DNA of 64,000 nt from Isoetes taiwanensis (lineage: Eukaryota > Streptophyta > Lycopodiopsida > Isoetales > Isoetaceae): the NCBI GenBank assembly GCA_021234155.1, contig JAJEKV010000045.1, forward strand, positions 8,665,105 to 8,729,104, written 5' to 3'. Positions within the stretch are counted from its first letter, which is position 1; each line of letters starts with the position of its first letter. The translations under genes and the position numbers were made by a program. Below are positions 11,649 to 22,558 of the stretch, piece after piece. Below the pieces are notes generated by a model that did no database searches, was not told the DNA's origin, and was given only the letters and a program-made list of their open reading frames with translations.

Positions 11649-14600
11649 TATATTTGCCTCGATACATGCATCTTTTCTATATGTTCAATGCATATGTTTG
11701 GTGTTTTTCTAACTTTCTTCTAGCTGAGATGTTCACTTGACGCACTTGCCTCCTGGCTCTAGGTTGATGGACCAATATTTCTGCCACCTTTTCATCATGT
11801 GGTGGCCCACTTAATTTTATCTAGCTACATGAATGTGGGTATTTTTTTCATTTTCCATAGAGGGATTGGTTGTTTATCGTGCATTGACTCTTCTAGATTG
11901 TGTAGCCAGGCCCTCAATAGCATCAATGTGGAGACGTTGTGTTTGTACGAGTGTCTTGTGTTCCTCCTTTTCCCATTGACTTCGGATACTTCTAACTTAC
12001 CATCAACCATAACTTTGGTTCACATTGCATTTCCTTACCCCTTCATTTTTGTTAGGCCTAAGGCTATTGTAATGGCTTTCTATCTTGTTTTGGTTCAGGG
12101 GATCCATTTCAATCCGTTATCTATATTTGCATTTTATTTTGTGTTCGGTATATTATCATTCACATTTTTGCTTATTGGAATCCTTCGATTCTATTAGCTG
12201 CTTGTCATTTCTAAATATTCATTTGACCCTTTTTTGAGCCCCTTCTGCTTCTCTCACATTGATCCTCTATTTTGCAATCCTTTGTTTCTCAATCCATTCC
12301 ATTACTGCATCGTTATTTCAGGCCACGTATGGCCCTAGCTTTATTCATACTACGTCTTCGTCATTGTATTTTCATTTGTCCTTTTCTACTATATGGCTCA
12401 CTCCTTGCACTCCACCCTGACCTAGGCACTTTTGACCTCCATCTTCTCCTTTTCATTGGCCTTAATCTCACCTTTGACTACTTAAGCCTCATTTTTTGCT
12501 CGATTTACTGTGACTTACATTAACCTTCATCTCAATTTTCATCTTAACCTTGCTTGAGTTGTGCTAACATGTCTACAACCTCTTCCTCAATCTCATTCCT
12601 CGTTTGTCAGAATGTTCTTCATTTGGGGCATTTTATCATGGTTAGGCATGTGGTATTATTTGTCTATAACATCCACACACATTTCTCTGCTGCTAACCTG
12701 TACCAGTCCTTTACACCCTCGCTCTCCTATTCTTGTTCCAAACCATTGCTCAGATCTTATGACCCTCTTTGCTAAGGGCAACCAAGTCCTATTTGGCACC
12801 TTGTAGTTTGGCGTCGTGTTCTTGAAATTGTTCTTTACAGTTTTTCAGTTTTCTGGTCCTATCATTAGATGTCCTTTGCATATTTGCTCTTTCCCTGTCT
12901 CTGGATACGCCGCATATTGCGTTTGGCACTCCTTTATACTCTTTCTGCCTTTTGACATTCTTCTCTTTGCCATGTTTTTTGCACTTTGTCCTGTTTTGCA
13001 TTCGAGAGCTCCTTTGCAACATATTTATCCTTTGAAGAGTATTTTCATATTGTATCTTCTTTCCTAGATTTTTCAGTTATGGGGAGTTTCATCCATTATT
13101 CTGCCTTGCTAACTCAATCATTCTTCGTATTCTGCTCTAATGAGGTTTTGGGGATTATAGCATTGTTCATTGAGGCAATCGTGTTTTTCACTTTTTCTGG
13201 CAGTTGGGCTCTTGTCTGTGGTTATTTTCTTGTTGCATTTGTTCATTGGCTTGCATTCCTCTTTCTCATATTTATGCTTGGGCTTAAAACATGACTTTGG
13301 AAACATTGCTCTGAAAGTGTCATTATGTTAGCAATTGTCATTTATCATGTACCATTGCAGCTTCGCGAAGTTGTATTCTCTGTTCTTGAACATGGGTGAC
13401 ATGTTATGTTGTTCGGTGGTTTCTCCATTTTTTACGGACTCGGCACAGGTTTATTGCTTATATAGCACCAATTTTATGGATTTGGGTGATCTTTTGTTTA
13501 TGTTAGCTCCACTTCGTCATATTTGCAGTAGGCTTCTTTTTCCGTGCATCGCTTTACTCACAATCTGTAACATTATATACTCATTGTGTTTTCATTTCCT
13601 TTAACATGTACATCCCCTCATTTGCTTTCTTATTGCAGACCATCTGTACGGCCCTAGCTTTGCTAACAATATGTCCTTCTATGTAGTCCTTCTACCATAT
13701 GGCTAACCTCTTGGCACTCCTCTTTGACCTTGCCATTGTTGATTTTCGTTCCTCTTTTCTCTTGGCCATAACCTCACCTTGACTTTGGCCTCACATTTGC
13801 CATGAATTGTTTGTGCATAGCCATCCTACTTTTTCTTCAAACTTAAGCCTCGTTTTTCTTGATCCATGATGTGATCCAAATTTAACTTCACTCTCCTCTC
13901 CCTTGACCTTCCTCTTGATTTGTACTGACATGTCTGCCACTTCTCCCTCCACCTCTTCATATTCACAGTGCTATTCATATTGCCGCATCCCTTCCTCGCT
14001 CCAAATGTCCTATTATTTTCCTTATGACCTCTTATTTAACACTATCATTTCTCTTTTATTCAACATTCACATCTTGTTTAACAAATGCGTTGCATTGCAT
14101 TTTTGTCGCAAGCACGTCTTATTTGGCAAATTCTAGTTTGACATCGTGTTCTTGAAGTTCTTTAGCATTCTAGGTTTTTTCGGCGCTATCATTATATATC
14201 ATTGGCATATTTGCTATTTGGCTTTATCTGGATATGATGCATATTGCGTGTGGCACCGCCTTGAGATTTTGTGACATGGGTTTCTATTGGATCATCTTCC
14301 TTTTTATGCTTCTCTTTGTCTTGATGGGGAGTATCTTACGTTGAACATTGTACACAAGGTGTTATATTGGGCACATTCTCATTTTGTGCATGGTGCTGGT
14401 TCTGCATGATTCTAGTTATCTCGAGAAATCCATTTCTAGCTGTCTCTTGAGAGCTTTTTGCACTTGTAGTGGATCTTTTTCTATTTTGGTATGATCATTA
14501 TATATCATTGGCATCTTTGCTATTTGGCTTTATCTGGATATGATGCATATTGCGTTTGGCACCGCCTTGAGATTTTGCGACATGGGTTTCTATTGGATCA

Positions 14601-15417
14601 TCTTTCATTTTTATGCTTCTCTTTATCTAGATGTGGAGTGTCTTCCGTTGTTGTACACAAGGTGTTATATTGGGCACATTCTAATTTTGTGCATGGGCTA
14701 GTTCTGCATGATTCTAGTTATCCCGAGAAATCCATTTCTAGTTGTCTATTGAGAGCCTTTTTGCACTTATAGTGGATCTTTTTCTATTTTGGTATGGCTA
14801 GCTTCCCAACACTATGACATCCTTGCGTAATCACTTATTCCTTTTTCTCATTTCTGCCGCATGGCTAGCCTCCTTACACTCCCCCTCGACGTCGGCACTT
14901 GACTCCATCGCCTCTTTTACCTTGGCCTTAATCTCACTTTTGACTTCAGACTCACACTTCGACCTTCTTTGTTTTTCATAAGCGTCTTTTTGCTTGACCC
15001 ACGGTGTGATCCGACTGTAACTTCAATCTCTTTCCCCTTCTGGCCCTTCCTTGACCTCTCCTTCCACCTTCTTCCTCATTCTGTACAAGTATCATTCCTA
15101 TTGGGGCATCTAGTCATGCATGGAGTGTATTGCATTTTTTGTCGAAAGCCCGTTTATTTGGCCAATTTTAGTTTGTTCTCGTGTTCTTGACGTTCTTTTT
15201 TATGGGTTTACATTGATGCTTATCTTTCTCTAGATGTCGCGTATATTGAGTTATTGTGCATGAGGTATTATCTTGGGCGCATTCTGATTGTGTGCCCGGT
15301 GCTAGTCCTGCCTAATTCTAGTTGTCTTGGGGCATTTATTTTTCGCTGGTTGTTGAGATCTTTTTTCCTGTACGTTGTGCTCTCATTGTGCATTGTGCAT
15401 TGTGCTATCATTACGCA
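11649..15417 (+). repeat. U1 body: degenerate 0.9-1.3 kb modules
   Basis: Recognisable modules recur with heavy divergence. One contains TTGGCCTTAATCTCAC...CTTTGACT and is seen near 12430, 13770 and 14920. Another contains TATTTGGCA...GTTCTTGA...GCATATTGCGT and is seen near 12790, 14110, 14500, 15150 and 21040. The many short hydrophobic plus-strand frames are a by-product of T-richness. I see no gene. Confidence 0.55.
14188..14796 (+). repeat. Recent tandem duplication, about 305 bp x2
   Basis: Copies 14188-14493 and 14494-14796 start with ATCATTATATATCATTGGCAT and end with TTTCTATTTTGGTATG. They are clearly more alike than the other modules of U1, so this duplication is younger. Confidence 0.8.
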
Positions 15418-15422
15418 TCATT
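15418..15422. repeat. Target site duplication TCATT (left)
   Basis: TCATT directly precedes the left LTR and recurs at 20945-20949 after the right LTR. Five bp is the usual size for Ty1/copia integration. Confidence 0.9.
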
Positions 15423-16027
15423 TGAAGAAAAACAATGCTATAGAAAAATTGATCTAGGCAATTCAAATTAACTATTGAATTCCTATGAATGCAACACTTC
15501 AAACAAACAAGCAGTAGTTCAATGGTTATAATTTTATGCACGAAACATTAGCTTAACCATTGAAATGCTACAGTAAACGGCACTGTAGCAATGGCATTGA
15601 CTTAATCACTGTAGCATATTTGACCATAACTCCGAGAGCCCAATCTCGTCAGTAATCCGGCTCAATGGTATCTTCAATCATCTGCACACAAGCCATACAT
15701 ACATTAAATCCTTCTTCAGTATTTACGGATCAAGATTCGGCCGCCTAGGCGGGTTGATCGATCGTCTCCAAGCTTGAACTAGCAAGTTTCCAATTTAAAA
15801 CAGTTTCCCCCCTTGAACGAATTATCCATAAGGATATTAACCTTCAATATTTACTTTCTCTTGTGTTTAACCTTAGGTTCATATAACCTTAAGATTTTAA
15901 ACCAATAGTTCGCCATCATAACTTCTTCAAACCTTCAAGAACCTGTGTGAACTATTGTGAACTACATGTCCAGGTGATGATAGCTTCAAAGTACAATACC
16001 ATAATGATAAGATGAATATATTCTACA
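15423..16027 (-). repeat. 3' LTR of the copia element
   Basis: 605 bp, TG...CA ends. It carries the pol stop codon at its first bases (16023-16025 in TGTAG). It differs from the other LTR by a few substitutions and a 2-bp indel near 15620. Confidence 0.92.
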
Positions 16028-18152
16028 TTCGCCCTTTTATGTTATCATCCCTGCTGCACTGGATTTTAAGTTTCAGTTCAGTAAATCTGCCTTCTGATAA
16101 TGCTTTAGTTAAAATACCTGCCAGGTGGTTTGCGGTATTGACATACACTAGTTTGACTGCATCTTTCCTTATAATTTCTCTGATGAAATGAAGTTCTAAT
16201 TCTATATGCTTAGTCCTCTCATGCAGGACTGGATCTTTGGTCATTGCAATACAGCTAGTGCTATCACAAAAAAGTTCAGTGGCCTTAACCTGATTGTAGC
16301 CAAGTTCATCCAACAGTCTTCTTTCCCATACCAGCTCCTTAGTGGTTAAAGCAGCTGAAGCATATTCTGCTTCAGGACTAGACATTGCAACAGCATTTTG
16401 CTTCTTGCATTTCCAAGCAACAGGAGCTCCTCCTAGGAAAATTAAATAACCAGATGTGGACTTACGTGTATCAAGGTCCCCTCCGCAGTCTGCATCACAG
16501 TAAGCTTGTAATTGCATGTTATTTGTGCAAAAAGTTATTCCATCATCTATTGTTCCCTTACGATACCTTAAGACTCTTTTTGCAGCTATCCAATGATCCT
16601 TTCCTGGATCATTATTGTACCTGCTTAACATGTTTACAGCAAAGGCTATGTCAGGGCGTGTGCAATTTGCAACATATGATAAGCATCCGATTAGAGACAT
16701 GTAAGGTATATTCTCCATTTCCTCTCTTTCCTTTTCAGTCTTAGGACTCATCCTGGCAGATATCTTACTTCCTGGCACAATAGGAGTCTTTGAGATATTA
16801 CAATCTTCCATATTAAATTTTTTAAGCATCCCTTCAATCTGACTTCTTTGAGTGAGTGTCAAGGTTTTACCAAACCTATTCCTATGCACCTCAATTCCCA
16901 GAAATTTCCTTAATTCCCCTAAGTCTGTCATCTTGAACTTGTTATTCAGAACTTTCTTGCAATGATCTAATGCTTTCACACTATTTGAAACCATCAAATT
17001 ATCATCAACATAAAGGGCAATTATACACCATTCCTCTCCAGCTTTGTATTTATAAAGATTGCCATCATTTTGAAGTTTGTCAAAGCCTTGTTCTCTGAGA
17101 TAGAAGTCTATACACTTGTACCACTCCCTTGGAGACTGCTTCAGACCATACACAACCCTTTTTAGCTTCCAGACCTTGCCAGTTTCTATTTCAAAAACTT
17201 TTGGTTGTCTCATATAAATGTCTTCCTCGAGCTTTGCATTTAAAAATGCAGTGTTTACATCCATGTGATGTATCTCCAAATTTGATGCATTGGCAATGGC
17301 CAAAAGCATTCTTATGCTATTCAATTTTACAAGAGGTGAAAAAGTTTCTTCATAATCTTGTCCATATTTCTGTGAGAAACCTTGAGCCACCAATTGAGCC
17401 TTAAACTTTGGAGTTTTCCCATCTGCCTCTGTTTTTAATTTATATATCCATTTACAGCCCACAATGTTTTTGTCATTTGGTACATCTACCAGCTCATATG
17501 TACCTGTTCTGTCAAATGAACTCATTTCTGCTTGCATTGCCTTCAACCAATCTTTACTATTAGTTGATACCACTACTTCTTCATATGTTTTTGGAACTGA
17601 AACATCTAGATGCATTAAAATTTCAAACAAGCCAAGGATCTCACCTTTATTTTCTTTAAGCCTCTTGCTTTTGCCTAATTCATCCCTTCCAAACCTTTCT
17701 TGATTTGCTACCCCTTCATCTTTAATAATTTGAGCTTCAGTCCTTTTCTTTCTCCTGATAGGACCTGCATGCTCATTGACTTGTTGCTGGGCTGGTTCTT
17801 CTTGCTGCACACTTTCAGGATCAATGTTAGTATTAGGTAACATGTGTTCAATGCTTACCTCATTTTCTGGATTCTCTTGCTGTACATACGCATCAGCACC
17901 AGGCAAACATTCTTCAACCTTAATGTCCTCTTCATCATCCATATCAGTCAGCATAGCAGGTTGGTTCAGATCCTCTTTGAAACATACCTTTTTATTAATT
18001 TTGCATTCAGAGGTATCTGCAGGGCTGTTAATTCTTGGCAGTACCTTGTAAAGTTGTTCCTCATCAAACAATACATCCCTACTTATTATAATTCTCCTTT
18101 TGCTTGGATCATACAATCTATAAGCTTTAGATTGCAAATCATACCCCACCAT
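16023..18152 (-). pseudogene. copia pol, 3' part: reverse transcriptase and RNase H
   Basis: A 709-codon frame covering the C-terminal part of copia pol. It opens with VGYDLQSKAYRLYDP, the conserved block just before the RT linker. The RT follows from about residue 210, with NTAFLNAKLEEDIYM, GLKQSPREWY and the catalytic YVDD. RNase H follows with TRPDIAFA, the acidic CDADCGGD block (usually DADWAGD), KSTSGY and AEAEY-type PEAEYAS. It ends in LTKAL and a short tail whose stop lies in the 3' LTR. The frame joins the upstream integrase frame out of phase, after loss of some 40 residues that normally include the RVFGC block. The RT itself looks intact. In a working element it copies the RNA genome inside the cytoplasmic particle. 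Confidence 0.93.
16028..16038 (-). other. Polypurine tract of the copia element
   Basis: On the minus strand AAAAGGGCGAA abuts the 3' LTR start TGTAG. Its position and purine content fit the plus-strand primer site, although one C interrupts it. Confidence 0.75.
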
Positions 18153-19503
18153 GTAAGTCAGGGGTCTTTGAACACCAAAGTGTCAATGGGATTTGCCCTT
18201 TAATGCTTATGGAAGGTAGTAAATTTTGCACAAACACTGCTGTCTTAACAGCCCCTTCCCAGAGAAAATTAGGTAACCCTGAGTACTTAAGCATACTTCT
18301 GACAGCATTAAGTATGGTTCTATTCCTTCTCTCTGCAATTCCATTTTGTTGAGGGGAGAATCTGCAGGTCAACTGCCTTTTGATGCCAAGTTCATTGCAG
18401 TAATGCTTAAACTCATGTGACAAAAATTCCCCTCCTCTGTCTGTCCGTAAACACCTGACTTTCCTTCCAGTTTCCAATTCTACTTCATTTACAAACTTCT
18501 TGAAAGCTTGCAAAGCCTGATCCTTGGTATTTAGGCAATAAACCTTGGCCATTCTACTGTAATCGTCTACAAACGTTATAAAATATCTCTTCCCTGCAAG
18601 ACTTGTTACATTCAGTGGTCCACATAAATCCGAGTGAATTAGATCTAACACACCCTTTGCTCTTTTTAGAGATTTTTTAAAAGGAAGCCTTGTATGTTTG
18701 CCCAGAATGCATCCTGCACATTTAAACCTTTCATTTTTAATTTCTGATGCCTCAATCAGTCCCCTTTTAATCAGAAGCTCAATGGTCTTTGAATTTACAT
18801 GACACATTCGTTCATGCCACAACTTTATATCTGAGCAAGTCACCAAATTTACACTTTGAACAAGATGATCAGAATTTAAACCAAACAAGTTTCCAACTCT
18901 CTTTCCAACAAACTTTAATTTATTATCTTGAAACACTTTACGCTGCAATTTTTCAAACAAAACTTTATAGCCAAGATCAACTAATTGACACACAGAGATC
19001 AAGTTTCTGACTAGCCCTGGCACACAAAGCACTTCTCCTAATTTGACAGCTCTTCCCTCTAAATCAAAAAGTTCCAGCATCCCTACATCCTTTATTTCTT
19101 GCAACACTCCATTTCCCAATTGCACATGTCCCCCTTTGACTCCCTTGCAGTTCTTGAGTAATTGTGTAGACGAAGTTACTGTCCTCTCAGCTCCTGAATC
19201 TAAAATCAGCATATCATGGTCATTTGCATCATTTGACAAATGGCATAGTTCAGTATATTTTATCTTATCATTTTCATCTTGTTCATCTTCATCCCCTCGT
19301 GTCTCCTGAGCTAGGTTCAAAGATGGATTGGACTTTGGTGTACTCCTTCCTCTGGCAGCAAATCCCCCGCTATTTCCTTTACCCCTGCCCCTTTCTTTAT
19401 AGTTCTGTCCCCTAGGACTTGAACAATTGGATGCAATATGGCCTTTCCCTTCACAATTATAGCAAACAGATTCCCTTTTCAATTTAGGACAGTCAGCCTT
19501 CAA
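18139..19503 (-). pseudogene. copia pol, 5' part: zinc knuckle, protease, integrase
   Basis: A 454-codon frame. Residues 14-27 are a CX2CX4HX4C knuckle (CYNCEGKGHIASNC). The aspartic protease DSG triad motif is near residue 102 (LILDSGAE). A GAG-pre-integrase segment with HX3H and CX2C ligands (HERMCH, CAGC) follows. The integrase core then shows D (HSDLCGP), D (LRTDRGGEF) and E (QNGIAERRNR), the DDE triad. The frame runs off at LWCSKTPDL and ends out of phase with the RT frame. A first zinc knuckle lies just upstream but in the gag-shifted frame. The enzyme domains themselves look conserved, which fits recent damage. Confidence 0.92.
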
Positions 19504-20315
19504 GTGTCCATAATTGTTGCAATTGTAGCATGGCCCAATCCTCCCCTTATCATTATTATTGCTGTTTTTCTAGCATATAAAACTTCTGTGATCTGCTCAT
19601 CATCATCCTGTCCTATTTGCTCCTGCTCAAATTCTGTTCTTATGATTTGAATAGCATGGTCCTTTGTTTTTGCAATGTTTCTCACCAAGGTAGCAAGGTA
19701 GGCATTATGAGCAACGGCTCTAGAAATGGCCAGCAGCTGGTACTGCTCATTCAAAATAACACCAGCCCCTTCCAAGTCTGCTATTATTGAATCAAATTTC
19801 TTCAAAAAATCAGTTATGTTCTTCTTATCATAAAGCTTCAACTTCCTTAATTGTTTTTCTAAAACATCTATTTGTGACGAGGTTTTAGCTTCATAATTAT
19901 TGATCATGTATTGCCACATCTCTTTAGGACTCAACCCTCTCAACTTCAACTTAATAACTGGACCAACCTTACAGCAAATGATTGCTTGTGCCTCCATAAT
20001 TTTGAGTTGCTCATCCACTCCTGTACTGGTTGCTAATAATACTTGTGCAGTATTATTACCTCCTTCAGTACCTCCTGCATCTCCACCAGCTACTGAACTC
20101 TCTCCATCCGAGCTGGAGCTAGCTCCCCCTGTACTAGCTGTTACTAAGACAACATTGGTACCTTCAAGTCGTCTGCTTGTGCTTGGCTCAACCAAGTACC
20201 ATAATTTTTCAAATTCCAACACCTCTTTAATACTTTGCTTCCAAATCTGAAAGCCACTTTCTCCTTTAAAGACTTATATAGCATTAAGTAGATTAGCACC
20301 AAACCTACTTGCCAT
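19500..20315 (-). pseudogene. copia gag, interrupted
   Basis: The likely start ATG is at 20313-20315 (MASRFGANL), just inside the primer site. An in-frame TAA at 20274-20276 breaks it after 13 codons. The frame then stays open for about 240 codons with typical copia gag (UBN2-like) features, such as WQYMINNYE and the LYDKKNITDFL block. Near 19565-19569, in an A-run on the coding strand, one base appears to be missing. As a result the first CCHC knuckle (CYNCNNYGH) is read out of frame. In an intact element this protein builds the virus-like particle. Here it cannot be made whole. Confidence 0.88.
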
Positions 20316-20323
20316 GTCTACCA

Positions 20324-20336
20324 GGCTCTGATACCA
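20324..20336 (-). other. Primer binding site (initiator tRNA-Met)
   Basis: On the minus strand TGGTATCAGAGCC follows the 5' LTR after one base. It is the classic plant copia complement to the 3' end of initiator tRNA-Met. Confidence 0.95.
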
Positions 20337-20337
20337 A

Positions 20338-20944
20338 TGAAGAAAAACAATGCTATAGAAAAATTGATCTAGGCAATTCAAATTAACTATTGAATTCCTA
20401 TCAATGCAACACTTCAAACAAACAAGCAATAGTTCAATGGTTATAATTTTATGCATGAAACATTAGCTTAACCATTGAAATGCTACAGTAAACGGCACTG
20501 TAGCAATGGCATTGACTTAATCACTGTTAAGCATATTTGACCATAACTCCGAGAGCCCAATCTCGTCAGTAATCCGGCTCAATGGTATCTTCAATCATCT
20601 GCACACAAGCCATACATACATTAAATCCTTCTTCAGTATTTAAAGATCAAGATTCGGCCACCTAGGCGGGCCGATCGATCGTCTCCAAGCTTGAACTAGC
20701 AAGTTTCCAATTTAAAACAGTTTTCCCCCTTGAACGAATTATCCATAAGGATATTAACCTTCAATATTTACTTTCTCTTGTGTTTAACCTTAGGTTCATA
20801 TAACCTTAAGATTTTAAACCAATAGTTCACCATCATAACTTCTTCAAACCTTCAAGAACCTGTGTGAACTATTGTGAACTACATGTCCAGGTGATGATAG
20901 CTTCAAAGTACAATACCATAATGATAACATGAATATATTCTACA
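20338..20944 (-). repeat. 5' LTR of the copia element
   Basis: 607 bp, TG...CA ends, nearly identical to 15423-16027. It contains the promoter by position. I could not single out a convincing TATA box by eye. Confidence 0.92.
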
Positions 20945-21152
20945 TCATTTGCCGGGAACTTCATTTCTCGCTAGCTGTTGAGCTCTTTTTTCACAGTGTA
21001 TTGTGCTATCATTGTGCATTGTGCTATCATTATACATCATATTTGCTATTTAGCTGTGTCTGGATGTGCCAAATATTGCGTTTGGCACTCCATTGCAATT
21101 TTGTGACATGGGTTTCTATTGGACCATTTTTTGTGGGTGGTGCTGTTTATTT

Positions 21153-21432
21153 CCACCTTGATGGTGACGCGAAGTTCTATTTATCATGTTTTCTTCCACC
21201 CGCTGGGTGACGCTTGTTCTCCACCCTCCGGGTGATGCTGTTTATTTCCACCTCGACGGTGACGCATATTTCTTTTTACATGATTGTTATCCACCCGTTG
21301 GGTGACGCTTTTCTCCACCTTCTGGGTGATGCTATCTCCACCTGCGGACCTCGAGGGTGACGCATATTTCTTTTTACTTAAATATTTTCTACCCGTTGGG
21401 TGCTGCTGTTCTCCACCCTATTGGGTGATGCT
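21153..21432 (+). repeat. Array of mini-hairpins CACC(N)GGTGAYGC
   Basis: At least eight units have the form CACCC-GTT-GGGTG or CCACC-TTGA-TGGTG followed by AYGC or CTGC, spaced by T-rich linkers. The loop and the inner stem base vary while the CACC/GGTG pairing is kept. Two more units lie at 22103-22146 in U2. They could be protein-binding sites or RNA hairpins of the element. Confidence 0.6.
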
Positions 21433-21860
21433 CTTTTTTTCTGCTACATGTTGGATTTTCTCTAACCATTCACGGGTATTTTTTCGAGTTCTTTGTGTTA
21501 CTTGCAGGTTTTACGCCATCTTCCGAGGTCCTGATTTTTTCGGCTTCGCCATCGACCCATCTCCTTCGGTTCTCCAGGTTGCAACACCTTTTTTTCGTCC
21601 AAATTTTTTTTTCACCTTCCAACCTCCGGTGATTTACCTCTACCGTCCTTGGCTCGTCAATCTACCTCTTGTCAGGCCCACGCCCCCGCACCTCTCTGCC
21701 CCTTCTACCTAAACATGTACGCTCTATTATCTTCGTGCACATAGTCTCTCCCTCTCGCTAGGTAGTTTGTGATGTTGCTCGACATTTAGACGTTTCCCGT
21801 TGGCTGGGCTTGTAGGTAAGGAAGTTCTCTGGTAGTCGGCTGGTTTTGTGTCCTTTGCGA

Positions 21861-21940
21861 GTCCCTTCCCAGAATAGCATCGATCTGAGCCCTCGGATCA
21901 TTATTCTGGGAAGGGACGAGCAACTATATATGTGCTCGTC
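21861..21940 (+). other. Junction hairpins between U1 and U2
   Basis: GTCCCTTCCCAGAATA (21861-21876) pairs perfectly over 16 bp with its complement at 21902-21917. Inside the loop, GATCTGAG and CTCGGATC (21882-21899) form a second helix. A third hairpin, GACGAGCA/TGCTCGTC, spans 21915-21940 and overlaps the first stem by three bases, so the two are partly exclusive. The left end of U1 (7599-7680) has only the right part of this structure, and the right end of U2 (22540-22558) only the left arm. Confidence 0.7.
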
Positions 21941-22310
21941 CTCCTTGTGGCTCGTTATCAGCGTCTTCTCACAGCATCATCTCTTTCCTTGTCCGTTGCT
22001 TCCCACCCTACCCGCCCTTATATGTTTTTTTGAGTTCGTCTATTGTTTTTGTTCAGTTGTGACCATCCGTGTGTAGCATATTTCTTTTTATATAATTGTT
22101 CTCCACCCGTTGGGTGATGCTGTTCTCCACCCTATTGGGTGCTGCTCTCTTTTTCTGCTACATGTTTGATTTTCTCTAACCATTCACGGGTGTTTTTTAG
22201 AGTTCTTTGTGTTGCTTGCAGGTTTTACGCCATCTTCAGAGGTCCTATTTTTTTTGGCTTCGCCATCGACCCATCTCCTTCGGTTCTCCAGGCAACGCAT
22301 TTAAGGTTGC

Positions 22311-22390
22311 TGGCGACCATTTCTCATTAGGGTTTTCCTTGAAAACTCGAAAGGGCGGGGTTTTCTTATCCCGATGAGAAGTTGTCGCCA
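22311..22390 (+). other. Conserved hairpin, copy B (possible structured RNA)
   Basis: Arms 22311-22327 and 22374-22390 pair over 17 positions with one G.U and one mismatch. The loop matches copy A (70-148, minus) almost base for base. See copy A for the covariation. It lies in the 3' half of U2. The end of U1 lacks it at the equivalent place. Confidence 0.5.
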
Positions 22391-22430
22391 TTACTCTTCT
22401 ATACTGCATGTGCACATTTCTTTTGTTTCC

Positions 22431-22467
22431 GGGGTAGCCCGATATTGTTCCTATGGTCGGCTACCCC
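22431..22467 (+). other. Perfect 9-bp hairpin
   Basis: GGGGTAGCC (22431-22439) and GGCTACCCC (22459-22467) enclose a 19-nt loop, 40 bp after hairpin copy B. There is no T-tract after it and no gene before it. Confidence 0.5.
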
Positions 22468-22558
22468 TCTCTATTCTTCAAACATTGTATACTGCTGCTG
22501 TGATGATTGACAAGCCTATCTAATCGGCCGATTTTGTGTCCTTTGCGAGTCCCTTCCC

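Larger units (their letters stand above)
15423..20944 (-). mobile_element. Ty1/copia LTR retrotransposon, near-complete but damaged
   Basis: A 5.5 kb element transcribed leftward with two TG...CA LTRs, a TCATT target duplication, PBS, gag, pol and PPT in order. The pol order protease-integrase-RT-RNase H is diagnostic of copia. It is disabled by a stop just after the gag start, a gag frameshift, and a deletion with frameshift between integrase and RT. The LTRs differ at only about a dozen positions by eye, so insertion was recent. It inserted into the pyrimidine-rich unit U1. Confidence 0.95.
7599..21876 (+). mobile_element. Long pyrimidine-rich unit U1 (with later insertions)
   Basis: It starts TAGCATCGATCTGAGCC, then TTATTCTGGGAAGGGACGAG, and ends TGCGAGTCCCTTCCCAGAATA. 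Start and end therefore share an inverted TATTCTGGGAAGGGAC. Immediately after its end the same start sequence begins again, opening the shorter unit U2 (21877-22558). The body is T/C-rich on this strand, with degenerate internal duplications and no long reading frame. It contains an R1 insertion (10.0-11.65 kb) and a copia element (15423-20944). It looks like a giant non-autonomous element or satellite-like unit. The class is unknown. Confidence 0.5.
21877..22558 (+). mobile_element. Short unit U2, internally deleted relative of U1
   Basis: Its first 180 bp match the start of U1 (7599-7770) and its last 480 bp match the end of U1 (21368-21876). The common end is TGTCCTTTGCGAGTCCCTTCCCAGAATA. 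It follows U1 directly, head to tail. It is non-coding. Confidence 0.65.

Noticed and set aside
11799-15457. Many hydrophobic plus-strand frames that look like membrane proteins
   Set aside because: The DNA is T/C-rich with degenerate repeats. The frames are short, do not link by splice sites, and no family is recognisable.
15513-15523. A-box-like TAGTTCAATGG in the LTR, as in a tRNA gene
   Set aside because: It lies inside the copia LTR, recurs in the other LTR, and no B box or cloverleaf follows.
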